Assembly (NCBI RefSeq): GCF_001592945.1 | Contig: NZ_LRPB01000046.1 | Span: 1 to 64,000, forward strand | Direction of reading: 5' to 3' | Source: Roseivirga seohaensis | Lineage (GTDB): Bacteria > Bacteroidota > Bacteroidia > Cytophagales > Cyclobacteriaceae | DNA: 64,000 bases | In this document: positions 23,097-33,243 of the stretch, in pieces | Layout of the letters: every line of letters starts with the position of its first letter | Position numbering within the stretch: position 1 is the stretch's first letter | Made by a program: the position numbers and the translations under genes | The notes under the pieces: generated by a model | Told to the model about the DNA's origin: nothing | The model's database searches: none | Seen by the model: the letters and a program-made list of their open reading frames with translations, nothing else

Positions 23097-25712
23097 ATGA
23101 AAAACTCCAAGAACCATATCACCCCTCCTCGCCTAGCTGAAAAGCTACTCAACTGGTTTATTAAAGATGAACTGGCAGAAGAGGTTTTGGGCGATTTGGA
23201 CGAGAAATTCCATTCAACATTAAAACAACATTCAGCCCGAAAAGCAAAACGCAACTATTGGTTTCAGGTCATTAACTATCTGCGTCCGTTTGCTTTTAAA
23301 TTCTTCAAAAACAAAAACTCAACAATTAGTCCTATGAAACTTCACTTTAAGCTAGCCTTTAGGCTATTTAGAAAAAATACACTTATCAGCTTTGCCAGCC
23401 TTACAAGCATAGTAGTTGGTGTATTCAGTACATTTCTGATCTATCTCTGGGTCAATTCCGAACAAACCACCGACCAGTTCCACACCAATTATGCTAAACT
23501 GTATATCCCAGTGATTCAGCAAAGCGCTGTAGACGAATATGAGCCAATCAATACGAGTTTATTTTTCAAAGCGGATTATAGTAAGTATTCAGAAATAGAG
23601 GGCTCAGTACAAACCATTTACATGAGCCCCAACAGACTCAAATTATCATATAACAATGAGATTTACAGAGGTGGTGGAATGATTACGGACAGTACATTCT
23701 TCGACTATTTTGACTTTAAACTAATTGACGGAAATCCGAATGAAGTACTGAAAAAACCTTCGAATATTCTCTTAACCCAATCGATGGCTAAGCGGATTTT
23801 TGGAGATTCTGAACCAATTGGGGAGTTAATTGAAATAAGCCAACGAGGTTCGTTTCAGGTTGCTGGAATATTGGAAGACATCCCCTCCAACAGCTCCATG
23901 ACCTTCGACTTTATTTTACCCATACACGCACAAAGTTTCTGGGGTACAGCAGGCATTGAGTTTTTACTTGTGAACAACTCTTTCGACAAAAATGCCTTCG
24001 ATGAGAAAATTGCTGGGTTAGGCCGTAACCATCCGCAGTTCAAAGAAAGCACCCTATCAACGGTAGCATTTAGTGATACCTACTTCAATGAGCAATTAAA
24101 CACTGACCTTTTAAGCAAACACGGTCAGGCCTATGAACTAGACACTATGCGCTTGGTTGCTCTTGTCATTCTACTTGTCAGCATCTTGAATTTCACCAAT
24201 ATGCAATCGACACTATCTTTTTCTCAACTCAAGGCAAAAAGTATCAAACAAATACATGGAGCCGAAAAGAAAGACTTTGTTTTTGAATTGGTCGCCTCAA
24301 GACTAGTCTATATGGTTATTAGCATAATAGTAACCTATGTGCTATTCCTCGTAATTAAACCTACATATCTCAACTTCTTAAACTTAACCCTTGACATGAA
24401 TGAATTGAATGTTCTAGGCTTAATTAGTGCCGCCACATTTGTATTCATAATTGCTACAACGCTTGTGGCACTTCTTCAAACAGTTAGAATATCATCCGTA
24501 AAAGCGCTATCAGGTCAGCTGAATAACATTAAGAGCTTTAAAGCCGGAAAGGTGCTCACTACAGTTCAATATGTGTTTGCCATCGCACTTATAATTGCTA
24601 CAGGTGTAATTTTCAAACAGTTCAAGTACATGCAAAACAAAGACCTTGGTTTTGATAAGGAGAACCTAGTCAGTTTTGGTTTCTTCGACAGGGTAGAATA
24701 CTCTGGAGATGATAAAGAGTTTTATGAAAAGAGCCAAGAACAGAAGAAGAACTACGACTTTGTGGTAAACGAATTGGCCAAGATTCCTGGGGTAGAGCAT
24801 TTTTCTCAAGGGAAAACACCTTTTGATAATTCTATTTCTGGAATGCCTTGGAAGTTGGTAAACAGTAATTATGAATACTCAGAAATCAAGCTTTTAAGTG
24901 CAGATGCGAATTACGCTGAAACTGTTGGTCTTAAAATAATCGAAGGGCGCTTTTTTTCGGACTCTCTAGATGTTCAAAGACAAAACAAAGTGGTGATTAA
25001 CAAAGCCGCTATGGAGTTTTGGGGAATTGAAAACCTTGAAGATGCAAAATTGGCAAGTAGCTATTGGGGCGGAGAAGGTGATCCTTATCAAGTGATTGGT
25101 GTGGTAGAAAACTTTCACTATGAGCACTTATCAAGAAAAATAGCTCCTCTCGTTATGGTTAATTTCGAAAATATTGAGAACCCCTTTACACTTAAAGTAC
25201 AGGAAGAACGCTTTAAAGCAACGATAGAGAGTGTTTCTGAACTCTTTCAAACATTTAATCCAAACCAAAAATTCACATATACCGTGTTGGAAGATAAGCT
25301 GAACACGCAATATGAACGGGAAAAAAAGTTAACCCAAACCTTTGTGATATTTACCCTGATCGCAGTAATTCTTTCATCTATAGGGCTGTTTACCATGGCC
25401 CTATACGAAACCCAAAAACGCATTAAGGAAATTGGAATCAGGAAAGTTGTAGGGGCCAGCACGGGACAAGTGATTGCTTTGCTGAGTACTAACTTTATGA
25501 AATGGGTGCTGCTTGCTTTTATAATAGCTTGGCCAATTGCTTGGTACTTAATGGAAAAATGGCTCGATAACTTTGCCAATCAGACACCATTAAGCTGGTG
25601 GATTTTTGCTGGAGCTGGCTTGACGGCAAGTATTCTAGCAATGCTCACTGTTATAGGTCAGTCTTTTTCAGCAGCCAGCCAAAACCCAGTTAAAGCCCTA
25701 AGAGCTGAATAA
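23097..25712 (+). CDS. ABC transporter permease with prefix domain, two FtsX domains (copy 1)
   Basis: The 871-residue protein has an N-terminal cytoplasmic helical prefix (about 1-75; AEKLLNWFIKDELAEEVLGD, then LDEKF and KAKRNYWFQVINYLRPFA), followed by the MacB/FtsX-type layout. This is one span near 95, a MacB periplasmic domain, a three-span FtsX domain at about 345-465, a second periplasmic domain, and a final FtsX domain at about 755-865 containing ETQKRIKEIGIRKVVGAS. No ATPase gene is nearby, so it must use one encoded elsewhere. The first ~200 bases are about 90% identical to those of the next gene, unlike the rest. Such permeases act in extrusion of peptides, lipids or lipoproteins; the cargo is unknown. 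Confidence 0.85.
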   Translation: MKNSKNHITPPRLAEKLLNWFIKDELAEEVLGDLDEKFHSTLKQHSARKAKRNYWFQVINYLRPFAFKFFKNKNSTISPMKLHFKLAFRLFRKNTLISFASLTSIVVGVFSTFLIYLWVNSEQTTDQFHTNYAKLYIPVIQQSAVDEYEPINTSLFFKADYSKYSEIEGSVQTIYMSPNRLKLSYNNEIYRGGGMITDSTFFDYFDFKLIDGNPNEVLKKPSNILLTQSMAKRIFGDSEPIGELIEISQRGSFQVAGILEDIPSNSSMTFDFILPIHAQSFWGTAGIEFLLVNNSFDKNAFDEKIAGLGRNHPQFKESTLSTVAFSDTYFNEQLNTDLLSKHGQAYELDTMRLVALVILLVSILNFTNMQSTLSFSQLKAKSIKQIHGAEKKDFVFELVASRLVYMVISIIVTYVLFLVIKPTYLNFLNLTLDMNELNVLGLISAATFVFIIATTLVALLQTVRISSVKALSGQLNNIKSFKAGKVLTTVQYVFAIALIIATGVIFKQFKYMQNKDLGFDKENLVSFGFFDRVEYSGDDKEFYEKSQEQKKNYDFVVNELAKIPGVEHFSQGKTPFDNSISGMPWKLVNSNYEYSEIKLLSADANYAETVGLKIIEGRFFSDSLDVQRQNKVVINKAAMEFWGIENLEDAKLASSYWGGEGDPYQVIGVVENFHYEHLSRKIAPLVMVNFENIENPFTLKVQEERFKATIESVSELFQTFNPNQKFTYTVLEDKLNTQYEREKKLTQTFVIFTLIAVILSSIGLFTMALYETQKRIKEIGIRKVVGASTGQVIALLSTNFMKWVLLAFIIAWPIAWYLMEKWLDNFANQTPLSWWIFAGAGLTASILAMLTVIGQSFSAASQNPVKALRAE

Positions 25713-25731
25713 CAAAATTGTTCCTAGGAAC

Positions 25732-28371
25732 ATGAATAAAAACACTAAAAACCATATTACCCCTCCTCGCTTCGCTGAAAAGCTACTCAACTGGTTTATA
25801 AAAGATGAACTAGCAGAAGAGGTTTTGGGCGATTTGGACGAAAAATTCTACGCAACACTAAAACAACATTCACCCCGAAAAGCAAAACGCAACTATTGGT
25901 TTCAGGTCATTAACTATATGCGTCCTTTTGCTTTTCGGTTTATCAAATTCAAAAACTCAAATACTATGTTCAACCACAATTTTAAAGTGAGCTATAGACA
26001 AATGCTCAAAAACAAAGGCTACTCTTTTATTAACATTTTTGGTCTTGCCATGGGCATGGTAGTAGCCATGCTTATTGGCCTTTGGGCTCAGGACGAACTC
26101 AATTACAACAAATACCATAAAAACTATGATCAAATTGTTCAGGTATTGCGGGCAGAAGACAACGGAGAAGGAGGTGTTTCAGTAAGCAATTCACTGACAA
26201 CCGGAATGGGTACACTCATTAGAGAATCCTTTCCCGATCAGATTGAAAGTCTGTTTATGGTTAGGTCGAGAACTCAAGCACCGGTAATCGGAAATGGAGA
26301 ATTGAAATTTAGACAGATAGGAGTTTTTCTTCAGCCAGAAGGCCCAGAAGCCTTGAGTCTAGAAATGATTTACGGAACAACTCAAGGGCTCAAAGAGAAA
26401 AGGTCGATTCTGCTTTCTGAGTCATTATCAGCAAAACTCTTTGGTAAAGAAAATCCAGTTGGACAGAACGTTCAACTCAATTCTTCTATTGATTTATTAG
26501 TGGGCGGAGTTTATAAAGACCTGCCAAAAAACTCCAAGTTCAGTAATGCCACCTTCTTTTCCCGTCTATCATTATTACTCGGAGAAACACCTGAAGCCTT
26601 TAATGTTTGGAACAATTACAATATTGATGTCTATATCAAGCTAGCCAACAATGTTAACCAAGATCAACTTTCAGCGCTCATTGCTGAAAAAGTGAAGAGT
26701 AATTATGATGATTGGGCTAAAGAATCAGGTCAAACCTTGTTTCTCCATCCTATGAAAGACTGGCATTTAAGGTCGGAATGGAAAGATGGAAAGAACGTTT
26801 TGAGTAATGAAATGAAATTTGTGAGGCTGTATGGCGCCATCGGTATTTTCGTATTGCTTTTGGCCTGCATCAACTTTATGAATTTGAGCACCGCTCGCTC
26901 TGAAAAAAGGGCCAAAGAAGTGGGGATTAGAAAAACATTAGGCTCAATGAGAAAACAGCTCATTTCTCAATTTTACATTGAGTCATTACTTTATACTTTA
27001 GCGGCCTTCTTAATTTCACTTTTGCTGCTTAAAGCATTATTACCTTGGTTTAATGAAACCGCAGGAAAAGCCATTGTTGCACCTTGGAATATAGCTGAGT
27101 TTTGGTTGCTTAGTCTCGGATTTATACTCTTCACAGCACTCGTTGCGGGCTCCTACCCTGCGGCTTATCTTTCTAGTTTCAAACCACTCAAGGCGCTTAA
27201 AGGTGGACTTAAGTTTGGAAAAAGCGCATCCATTCCTCGCAAAGTGCTTGTAGTGTTTCAGTTTACTATTTCAATTGCTTTAATCATTGGCACCATAACC
27301 GTGAACAACCAAATTCAGACCGCCAAAGACAGACCTATAGGCTATTCGCCCAAAGGCATGATTACCTTAGCCCCAGCATCTCCTAACTTTAGAAATCAAA
27401 AGGAACTATTAAAGAAGGAAATTCTTAACACAAGCATGGCCGAAGCTGTCGGTTTTTCTGATTACTCGGTAACGAGCACCTTTGGCTGGAACCATGGTTT
27501 TTCTTGGGAAGGAATGGATCCCAACTACGATAAGTCATTCAACACAATCACTATTTCTAACGGATATGCTGATGCGGTAGACATGGAGTTTATTGCTGGA
27601 CGAGACTTCAACCCAAATTTAGAAACGGATAAAAATTCCATCATTATCAACGAATCTGCTTTGAAGGAAATGAACCTTGATAACCCTATCGGAACGATAG
27701 TTAGGTACAACCCCGGATGGAGAGAAGCCAAAAATTATACAATTATTGGCGTGGTGAAAGACATGATTAAAGGCTCACCCTTTCAACAAACAGATCAGTC
27801 GGTCATGTTTTTAGAGCAGGAACAAGACTATATGAGTTATATGTTCATCAGGCTTAACCCAATTGTAAGCGCGAGCCAATCATTACCTGCAATCGAAAAA
27901 GTTTATAAAGAAATACTTCCCGAAGCACCTTTCGATTATCACTTTGCAGATGACGATTACAACAGAAAATTTGATGCAGAACTGAGAATTGGTAGCCTAG
28001 CAAGCTTTTTTACATTGCTAGCGATTCTTATCAGTTGCTTAGGATTATTCGGGCTTTCGGCATTCGTTGCGGAACAACGCACCAAAGAGATTGGCATTCG
28101 AAAAGTACTTGGTGCCAGTGTAATCAACCTATGGAAATTGCTCTCAAAGGACTTTACCTTACTGGTTATAATCTCCTGCTTTGTTGCTATTCCAGTCTCT
28201 TACAATGTTCTCCAAGGCTGGCTAGATGGCTACGAAGTAAAAACCCAATTGTATTGGTGGGTGTTTGCCATAGCTGGGGCTGGAGCCATCTTGGTGACTA
28301 TTGTTACGGTGAGCTTTCAGGCCATTAAAGCAGCCATAGCAAACCCCGTAAAAAGTTTAAGGTCAGAATAA
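25732..28371 (+). CDS. ABC transporter permease with prefix domain, two FtsX domains (copy 2)
   Basis: The 879-residue paralogue starts 19 bases after copy 1. The prefix domain (about 1-78) is nearly identical to copy 1, while the body is clearly diverged. It carries NHNFKVSYRQMLKNKGYSFI before span 1, the first FtsX domain with SEKRAKEVGIRKTLGSMRKQ (about 390-500) and the second with EQRTKEIGIRKVLGASV near 785. The KEVGIRK/KEIGIRK loops are the cytoplasmic coupling helices that touch an ATPase. It is the last gene of the unit, with a strong terminator following. Copies 1 and 2 could form a heterodimer (inference). Confidence 0.85.
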   Translation: MNKNTKNHITPPRFAEKLLNWFIKDELAEEVLGDLDEKFYATLKQHSPRKAKRNYWFQVINYMRPFAFRFIKFKNSNTMFNHNFKVSYRQMLKNKGYSFINIFGLAMGMVVAMLIGLWAQDELNYNKYHKNYDQIVQVLRAEDNGEGGVSVSNSLTTGMGTLIRESFPDQIESLFMVRSRTQAPVIGNGELKFRQIGVFLQPEGPEALSLEMIYGTTQGLKEKRSILLSESLSAKLFGKENPVGQNVQLNSSIDLLVGGVYKDLPKNSKFSNATFFSRLSLLLGETPEAFNVWNNYNIDVYIKLANNVNQDQLSALIAEKVKSNYDDWAKESGQTLFLHPMKDWHLRSEWKDGKNVLSNEMKFVRLYGAIGIFVLLLACINFMNLSTARSEKRAKEVGIRKTLGSMRKQLISQFYIESLLYTLAAFLISLLLLKALLPWFNETAGKAIVAPWNIAEFWLLSLGFILFTALVAGSYPAAYLSSFKPLKALKGGLKFGKSASIPRKVLVVFQFTISIALIIGTITVNNQIQTAKDRPIGYSPKGMITLAPASPNFRNQKELLKKEILNTSMAEAVGFSDYSVTSTFGWNHGFSWEGMDPNYDKSFNTITISNGYADAVDMEFIAGRDFNPNLETDKNSIIINESALKEMNLDNPIGTIVRYNPGWREAKNYTIIGVVKDMIKGSPFQQTDQSVMFLEQEQDYMSYMFIRLNPIVSASQSLPAIEKVYKEILPEAPFDYHFADDDYNRKFDAELRIGSLASFFTLLAILISCLGLFGLSAFVAEQRTKEIGIRKVLGASVINLWKLLSKDFTLLVIISCFVAIPVSYNVLQGWLDGYEVKTQLYWWVFAIAGAGAILVTIVTVSFQAIKAAIANPVKSLRSE

Positions 28372-28383
28372 CCATACTTACTT

Positions 28384-28423
28384 CTGGTCAGACTACTTCG
28401 TGTGGTCTGACCAGTGTTTTTTT
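28384..28423 (+). terminator. Intrinsic terminator after the permease pair
   Basis: CTGGTCAGAC (28384-28393) pairs perfectly with GTCTGACCAG (28405-28414), followed by TG and T7. Confidence 0.9.
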
Positions 28424-28538
28424 CTTTTGATGGCTGGCGTTACATTTCGCAACCTTTTGCCCTTGACACTGTTTAAACATAAAACTCACAGCTCAAGACT
28501 TAGTTCTTTCGTAACTATAATGAGTTTTCAAAACGTCT

Positions 28539-28982
28539 ATGATTAGATTTAAGAAGCCTATATACTTATTATTATCAGCGATGGCCTGCTTCTTTACCGC
28601 TTCTTGTCAATATAATGAGCCTGCAATAACACATATTACAAATCCTGATTTTTTCACTACTTGGGTCTTTACAGAAGAAGAAGCCGTCTGTAGTCAAGGC
28701 AGCACCTTCCCTAGCGGTAGTCAAGAAGAGCATATTGAATTAAAAACACTAATAAACTCAAGCTATGAATACACTGTAAATGGTGAACTTCAACAGAAAG
28801 GTACCTTCATAGCCCTAAGCGAAAAAATAACTTTTAGCCCTCCCATTTTCCCCAATAGTATTGACATCAACTCTACTTACGTATTAACCGGACCCAACTT
28901 GGTAATTACAACTACGGAGCTTCTGAATTCAGGAAGCACCGAAACCTGCACAGTAAAGCGGAAATACAGCAGAAAACGATAA
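28539..28982 (+). CDS. Lipocalin-like lipoprotein
   Basis: The 147-residue protein has a lipoprotein signal (lipobox TASC, Cys23). The mature part reads like a small beta-barrel of the lipocalin-like type common in Bacteroidota (FFTTWVFTEEEAVC, YEYTVNGELQQKGTF, YVLTGPNLVITTTE), with two further Cys that could form a disulfide. It lies alone ahead of the tlpA-like genes, 165 bases apart. The function is probably binding of a small hydrophobic ligand; this is a fold guess only. Confidence 0.6.
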   Translation: MIRFKKPIYLLLSAMACFFTASCQYNEPAITHITNPDFFTTWVFTEEEAVCSQGSTFPSGSQEEHIELKTLINSSYEYTVNGELQQKGTFIALSEKITFSPPIFPNSIDINSTYVLTGPNLVITTTELLNSGSTETCTVKRKYSRKR

Positions 28983-29147
28983 AGGAGTTTCGATTATTGA
29001 AATCATTCAACGGTTTGACACCTATGTACATATTATAAAGAAAGTCAAACTTCAAGTTTACCACCTACTACAAATCAAACTTGATAAACAGAAGCAAACA
29101 ATTAACTTGAAGCTAATTCTGAGATATCAATTAGTTAAAAATCTTCT

Positions 29148-30515
29148 ATGCGACATATTAAATTCCCCTTATTGTTCCTACTCACCTTCTTTATCTTCAC
29201 TAGCTGTTTATCCGAAAAAGAAGAGCCCCCAAAAACAGTAGTAATTCAAGGAGAGCTTATCAATTTTAATAACGCCACCAAAACCCTAAGCGCCAGAGGC
29301 AGCCTAGCAAGCTTAACAGGCATTCAAAACGTTGAGCTTTCTGTAGATGCCAATAATCGTTTCTCTACTTCTTTTGTATTGGAAGAAGAGGGTTATTTTA
29401 GTGTGGGAAGAAATCAACTCTACTTAAGCCCTGGCGATAGCTTGGTGGTGAGCCTTGATTATATGGATCCGAACAAGGCTACTTTTGAAGGCAAAGGTGC
29501 AGAAGTAAACCGCTATTTAATGGACGTTCCCTTTCCAAAAAGTGGTTCCTACCTTTCGGGCGGAAGAGAGGTTAAATCTCCAGATGTGCAAGATATCGTT
29601 AAACTGGCCGAAACAGAAAATGCAACCCGATTAGCCAAACTAGAAAACGTGAAAAATGCTTCCGCGAAGTTTATAGAATTTGAAAAACTGAGACTTGATT
29701 TAGACTACATCAACACCCTAGAAAGTTTCCCTATTTACGCCAGTTTTAAAGATTACTTTGAGTTTAGTGATGAAAATTGGATTAAGGCCATGACGCCAGC
29801 CAAAGAAATTCTGAATGAAAAAACAGCCAACTTAGACCAGAATAAATACATGGAACATCCTAATTTCAGAGATATGCTAGGAGTATTCGGTAACGAGAAA
29901 TTCAGAAGTAGTGGCTTTTTCACCGATTTTACTTTAACCCCTGAAATGAAAGAATTCCAGAAAACAGAATCCTTTTTATACTCTCTCAAAAATGCGGGAT
30001 TAGTAGACAGCATTGTAGTTCAATCGAAAACCGTAATGGCCGAATTGAAAAACCCCGACTACCAAAACGCCATTGAATACACCCTGTCTTCTTACAATAG
30101 CCTCGACCCCGGACATGCCGCTTATGATTTTGTAATGAACACCGAAAGCGGTGAAAAGCACCCGCTTTCTCAATACAAGGGCAAAGTCATTTATGTCGAT
30201 TTTTGGGCAACATGGTGCGGGCCTTGTATAGCGGAAGAACCAGCTTATGAACAGCTAAAAGAAGACTACAAAGGAAAAGACATCGAGTTTCTTTCCGTTT
30301 CCATTGACACAAATGTTAAGGCCTGGGAAAACTACATTCAGAAGAAAGGCTGGACGGAAAAGACCTATTTAATCAGTCAGGCAGAATTGGCCGATTACAA
30401 AATCAACGGCATTCCACGCTACTTGCTTATTGACGAGAATTTTAATATTGTTACCGCCTTTGCTCCTCGCCCTTCAGAAGAGAAAGTACGCACAATGATT
30501 GACGAACTGCTTTAA
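29148..30515 (+). CDS. TlpA-like thiol-disulfide oxidoreductase, lipoprotein (copy 1)
   Basis: The 455-residue protein has a lipobox (FTSC, Cys20). After a ~300-residue N-terminal region of unknown fold it has a C-terminal thioredoxin domain (about 322-455) with the active site WCGPC, Cys357 and Cys360, and the cis-Pro segment NGIPRYLLID. It faces the periplasm. The fold and CxxC say it reduces or exchanges disulfides, perhaps in cytochrome c maturation or envelope repair. It forms a pair with the next gene, 28 bases downstream. Confidence 0.9.
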   Translation: MRHIKFPLLFLLTFFIFTSCLSEKEEPPKTVVIQGELINFNNATKTLSARGSLASLTGIQNVELSVDANNRFSTSFVLEEEGYFSVGRNQLYLSPGDSLVVSLDYMDPNKATFEGKGAEVNRYLMDVPFPKSGSYLSGGREVKSPDVQDIVKLAETENATRLAKLENVKNASAKFIEFEKLRLDLDYINTLESFPIYASFKDYFEFSDENWIKAMTPAKEILNEKTANLDQNKYMEHPNFRDMLGVFGNEKFRSSGFFTDFTLTPEMKEFQKTESFLYSLKNAGLVDSIVVQSKTVMAELKNPDYQNAIEYTLSSYNSLDPGHAAYDFVMNTESGEKHPLSQYKGKVIYVDFWATWCGPCIAEEPAYEQLKEDYKGKDIEFLSVSIDTNVKAWENYIQKKGWTEKTYLISQAELADYKINGIPRYLLIDENFNIVTAFAPRPSEEKVRTMIDELL

Positions 30516-30543
30516 AAATTGACTTATTTATTTAGAAACTAAT

Positions 30544-31707
30544 ATGAAAAACCTATTGCAAAAAACCACCTCCTTACTTTTACTCACTGCTGTACTTTTT
30601 GCCTGTAAGCCAGAAGTAAAAGTAGCACCCGATAGCTTTACAGTAACGGGAACGCTAAAAGGGCTTGATACCGAATTTATGACTAGAAGCTATAAGGATG
30701 CCGAGGGGAATAGAGTTTCTGACTCCATTTTTGTGGAGAATGGAAAGTTTACCTACACTGCAAAAATCAGTGAACCCGAGTTTATCGTTTTTTGGCCAAA
30801 TGTAGAAAACACTATTAAAAGAACCGACAGAGGCTATTACCCAGCCAAATCTTCTCAATTTGCTTTTTTAGCAGCTCCCGGAGATTACATCGAGTTTAAA
30901 GGAGAGGTGACCGATTTTGTAAACGCCTACCCTACCGGAACTCCAGCTAATGACGATTTGGCGAGCATCAACAGTAAAATATTTCCCCTACTAAATCAAG
31001 CTGTGAATATGCAGCTAGAACAAAACAAACTAGAAGATACCGACCCACGATATGATATACTTACCGATTCTATGAATCTTCTGAACGAGAAAGTGGACGA
31101 AATGAAAAAGGCATTTGTGGCATCAAACCCTAAATCACAAGCTGCTGCTTGGTATTTGTCAGATATGATGGTGCGTAGCCAAGTTTCGCAAGATGAGGCG
31201 ATCAAAATTTTCAAGTCTTTCGATAAAAGCTTAGAAGGATACACTTACTACGAGGCTGTAGCGCAAAGAGTAGAAGGAATTGAATCCACTATGGAAGGAA
31301 AAATCATTCCGAACTTCACCAGTAATGCCACACCAAATGGCGAGACTTTCGAGCTTTACAGTTTAAAAGGAAAATATGTATTGGTAGATTTCTGGGGAAC
31401 TTGGTGCGCGCCTTGTATTGCCGAAATGCCAACCGTTAAAGAATACCAAGAAAAATACAAAGATCAGTTAGTCATCTTGGGCATCAACAGCGGAGACAGC
31501 ATGGAAAAGATGGTTCAGTTTCTTGATAAATACGACTACGACTGGCAACAGGTATTGGCCCAAAACGAAACCGAAGATCTTGTGCTAAAACTCAATGTAG
31601 CAGGTTTTCCAACTAAGTTTATTCTAGACCCCGAAGGAAAAATCATCAAGCGTTTTGTAGGCAGTACCGAAGAAGCTTTTGATGTTTTAGATGAGATTTT
31701 GGAATAA
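30544..31707 (+). CDS. TlpA-like thiol-disulfide oxidoreductase, lipoprotein with DUF4369-like domain (copy 2)
   Basis: The 387-residue protein has a lipobox (LFAC, Cys21), an N-terminal beta-rich DUF4369-like domain (about 33-130; FTVTGTLKGLDTEF and SIFVENGKFTYTA), a helical middle, and a thioredoxin domain (about 255-387) with WCAPC, Cys288 and Cys291, and the cis-Pro segment AGFPTKFILD. It probably works with the neighbouring TlpA-like protein in periplasmic thiol chemistry. A bidirectional hairpin follows at 31734. Confidence 0.9.
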   Translation: MKNLLQKTTSLLLLTAVLFACKPEVKVAPDSFTVTGTLKGLDTEFMTRSYKDAEGNRVSDSIFVENGKFTYTAKISEPEFIVFWPNVENTIKRTDRGYYPAKSSQFAFLAAPGDYIEFKGEVTDFVNAYPTGTPANDDLASINSKIFPLLNQAVNMQLEQNKLEDTDPRYDILTDSMNLLNEKVDEMKKAFVASNPKSQAAAWYLSDMMVRSQVSQDEAIKIFKSFDKSLEGYTYYEAVAQRVEGIESTMEGKIIPNFTSNATPNGETFELYSLKGKYVLVDFWGTWCAPCIAEMPTVKEYQEKYKDQLVILGINSGDSMEKMVQFLDKYDYDWQQVLAQNETEDLVLKLNVAGFPTKFILDPEGKIIKRFVGSTEEAFDVLDEILE

Positions 31708-31733
31708 TACTTCAGAATAAAATAGAGCATAAG

Positions 31734-31767
31734 AAAAGGCCATGCTAACAATTAGAATGGCCTTTTT
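31734..31767. terminator. Bidirectional terminator between tlpA-like and efflux operons
   Basis: AAAAGGCCAT (31734-31743) pairs exactly with ATGGCCTTTT (31757-31766). T-runs lie on both strands, and the genes converge here. Confidence 0.85.
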
Positions 31768-31809
31768 GCTATTTATGACCTATGGACTCATTTATTAATG
31801 AGAATAATA

Positions 31810-33243
31810 TTAATTCCAACCACCACCTAGCGCCTTATAGATATTAACCATGGCGTTCATTTGCTGCATTTTGGTTTCAACCAATTCAAACTTCGATTCT
31901 AATGCATCGCGCTGTGTCAACAATACTTCCATATAATCTGCCCTTGCTGATTTGAAAAGGTCATTTGAAATACTGATCGACTGTGAAAGCGCATCAACTT
32001 CTTTCGCCTTCAAGTCATAGCTCTGCTTTAAATTTTCAATGTTTGAAAGCTGATTGGCTACCTCAACAAAAGCACCTAAAATCGTTTTCTCATAATTGAA
32101 AACAGCCTGAATTTGCTTTGCATTGGCATTATTATAAGTGGCCCTAATCTCATTCTTATTGATCAAAGGCGCCATAAGATCACCTGCCAATGAGTACAGT
32201 AATGACTCAGGGGCTTTAAGCAAAAAGCTTGGGTTAAAAGCTTGAAGTCCAACACCAGCAGTAATTCCTACTGAAGGATAAAACCTAGCTCTGGCTACTT
32301 GCACATCCAATTTCGAAGCTTCTAGCTCTAATTCTGCCTGCCTAATATCAGGTCGGTTGGCTAGCAATTGCGAAGGAATTCCTGAATGAATTTGTTTAGG
32401 CAACAGATCATTGAAAGTTTTAGAGTCCCGCTCAATTGATTGAGGGTATCGCCCCACCAAAAAGTTGATCCTGTTCTCTGTCTCAATGATTTTCTGCTGA
32501 ATATCAAATTGTAAACTACGAGTATGGTATACCTCAGCTTCGAATTTACGCACCGCCAGTTCTGTAACTCTAGCAGCCTCTTTTTGCAGCTTTACTATTT
32601 TCAAAGCACCAGTCTGAATTACAATGTTCTGTTTGACAATATCTAACTGATTATCTAATGCTAGTAACTCATAATAAGAGTTGGCAATTTCTGCAATCAG
32701 ATTGGTGACCATAAAATTCTTCCCATCAACAGAAGAGAGGTAGCGCGTTAAAGCTGCCTTTTTAGAATTACGCAGTTTGCGCCAAACATCCACTTCCCAA
32801 GTGGCATAAGCGCCAACCATAAAGTCGCCTAGCGGTTCTGGAAATTCTCTGCCTGGTTCGATGTCAGTATTGGCTTCAAGCGCACCATTACGAGTATATC
32901 GTCCTACTTTGTCTACTCCCGTTCCCGCTCTTAAATTCACCGAAGGCAAGTATTCTCCTTTCTTCGCACTTACCTCGTTTCTTGCAATTTCAATTTCTTG
33001 AAGAGTAATATTCAATTCTTGATTATTGCTCAAAGCAGTATCAATTAATGATACCAAGTAGGGGTCAGTAAAGTATTCTCGCCATTGCATATTGGCGGTG
33101 TTAGTGGTATCCTGATCGCTGTAATAACGATCAGGCACATCTGTATTAGCCACTTTTTGCGCTAATTCTGGAGCCGTACAAGCCGAAAAGGCCATCAACA
33201 CACTGGCTACAACTATGTGTTTATATTTCAATCTATTACGCAT
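31810..33243 (-). CDS. Outer membrane efflux channel, NodT/OprM family lipoprotein
   Basis: The 477-residue protein has a lipobox (FSAC, Cys22) and two repeats of the TolC-type helical/beta fold: NQELNITLQEIEIARNEVSA in the first, PDIRQAELELEASKLDVQVA in the second. It forms the outer membrane exit duct of the tripartite pump. It overlaps the RND gene by 8 bases and is the last gene of the operon. The family assignment is secure; the exported compounds are not known. Confidence 0.95.
   Translation of the reverse strand: MRNRLKYKHIVVASVLMAFSACTAPELAQKVANTDVPDRYYSDQDTTNTANMQWREYFTDPYLVSLIDTALSNNQELNITLQEIEIARNEVSAKKGEYLPSVNLRAGTGVDKVGRYTRNGALEANTDIEPGREFPEPLGDFMVGAYATWEVDVWRKLRNSKKAALTRYLSSVDGKNFMVTNLIAEIANSYYELLALDNQLDIVKQNIVIQTGALKIVKLQKEAARVTELAVRKFEAEVYHTRSLQFDIQQKIIETENRINFLVGRYPQSIERDSKTFNDLLPKQIHSGIPSQLLANRPDIRQAELELEASKLDVQVARARFYPSVGITAGVGLQAFNPSFLLKAPESLLYSLAGDLMAPLINKNEIRATYNNANAKQIQAVFNYEKTILGAFVEVANQLSNIENLKQSYDLKAKEVDALSQSISISNDLFKSARADYMEVLLTQRDALESKFELVETKMQQMNAMVNIYKALGGGWN

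Noticed and set aside
23097-28371. The two permeases considered as one split or frameshifted gene
   Set aside because: Each has a full double-FtsX layout, its own start and stop, and normal length for the family.
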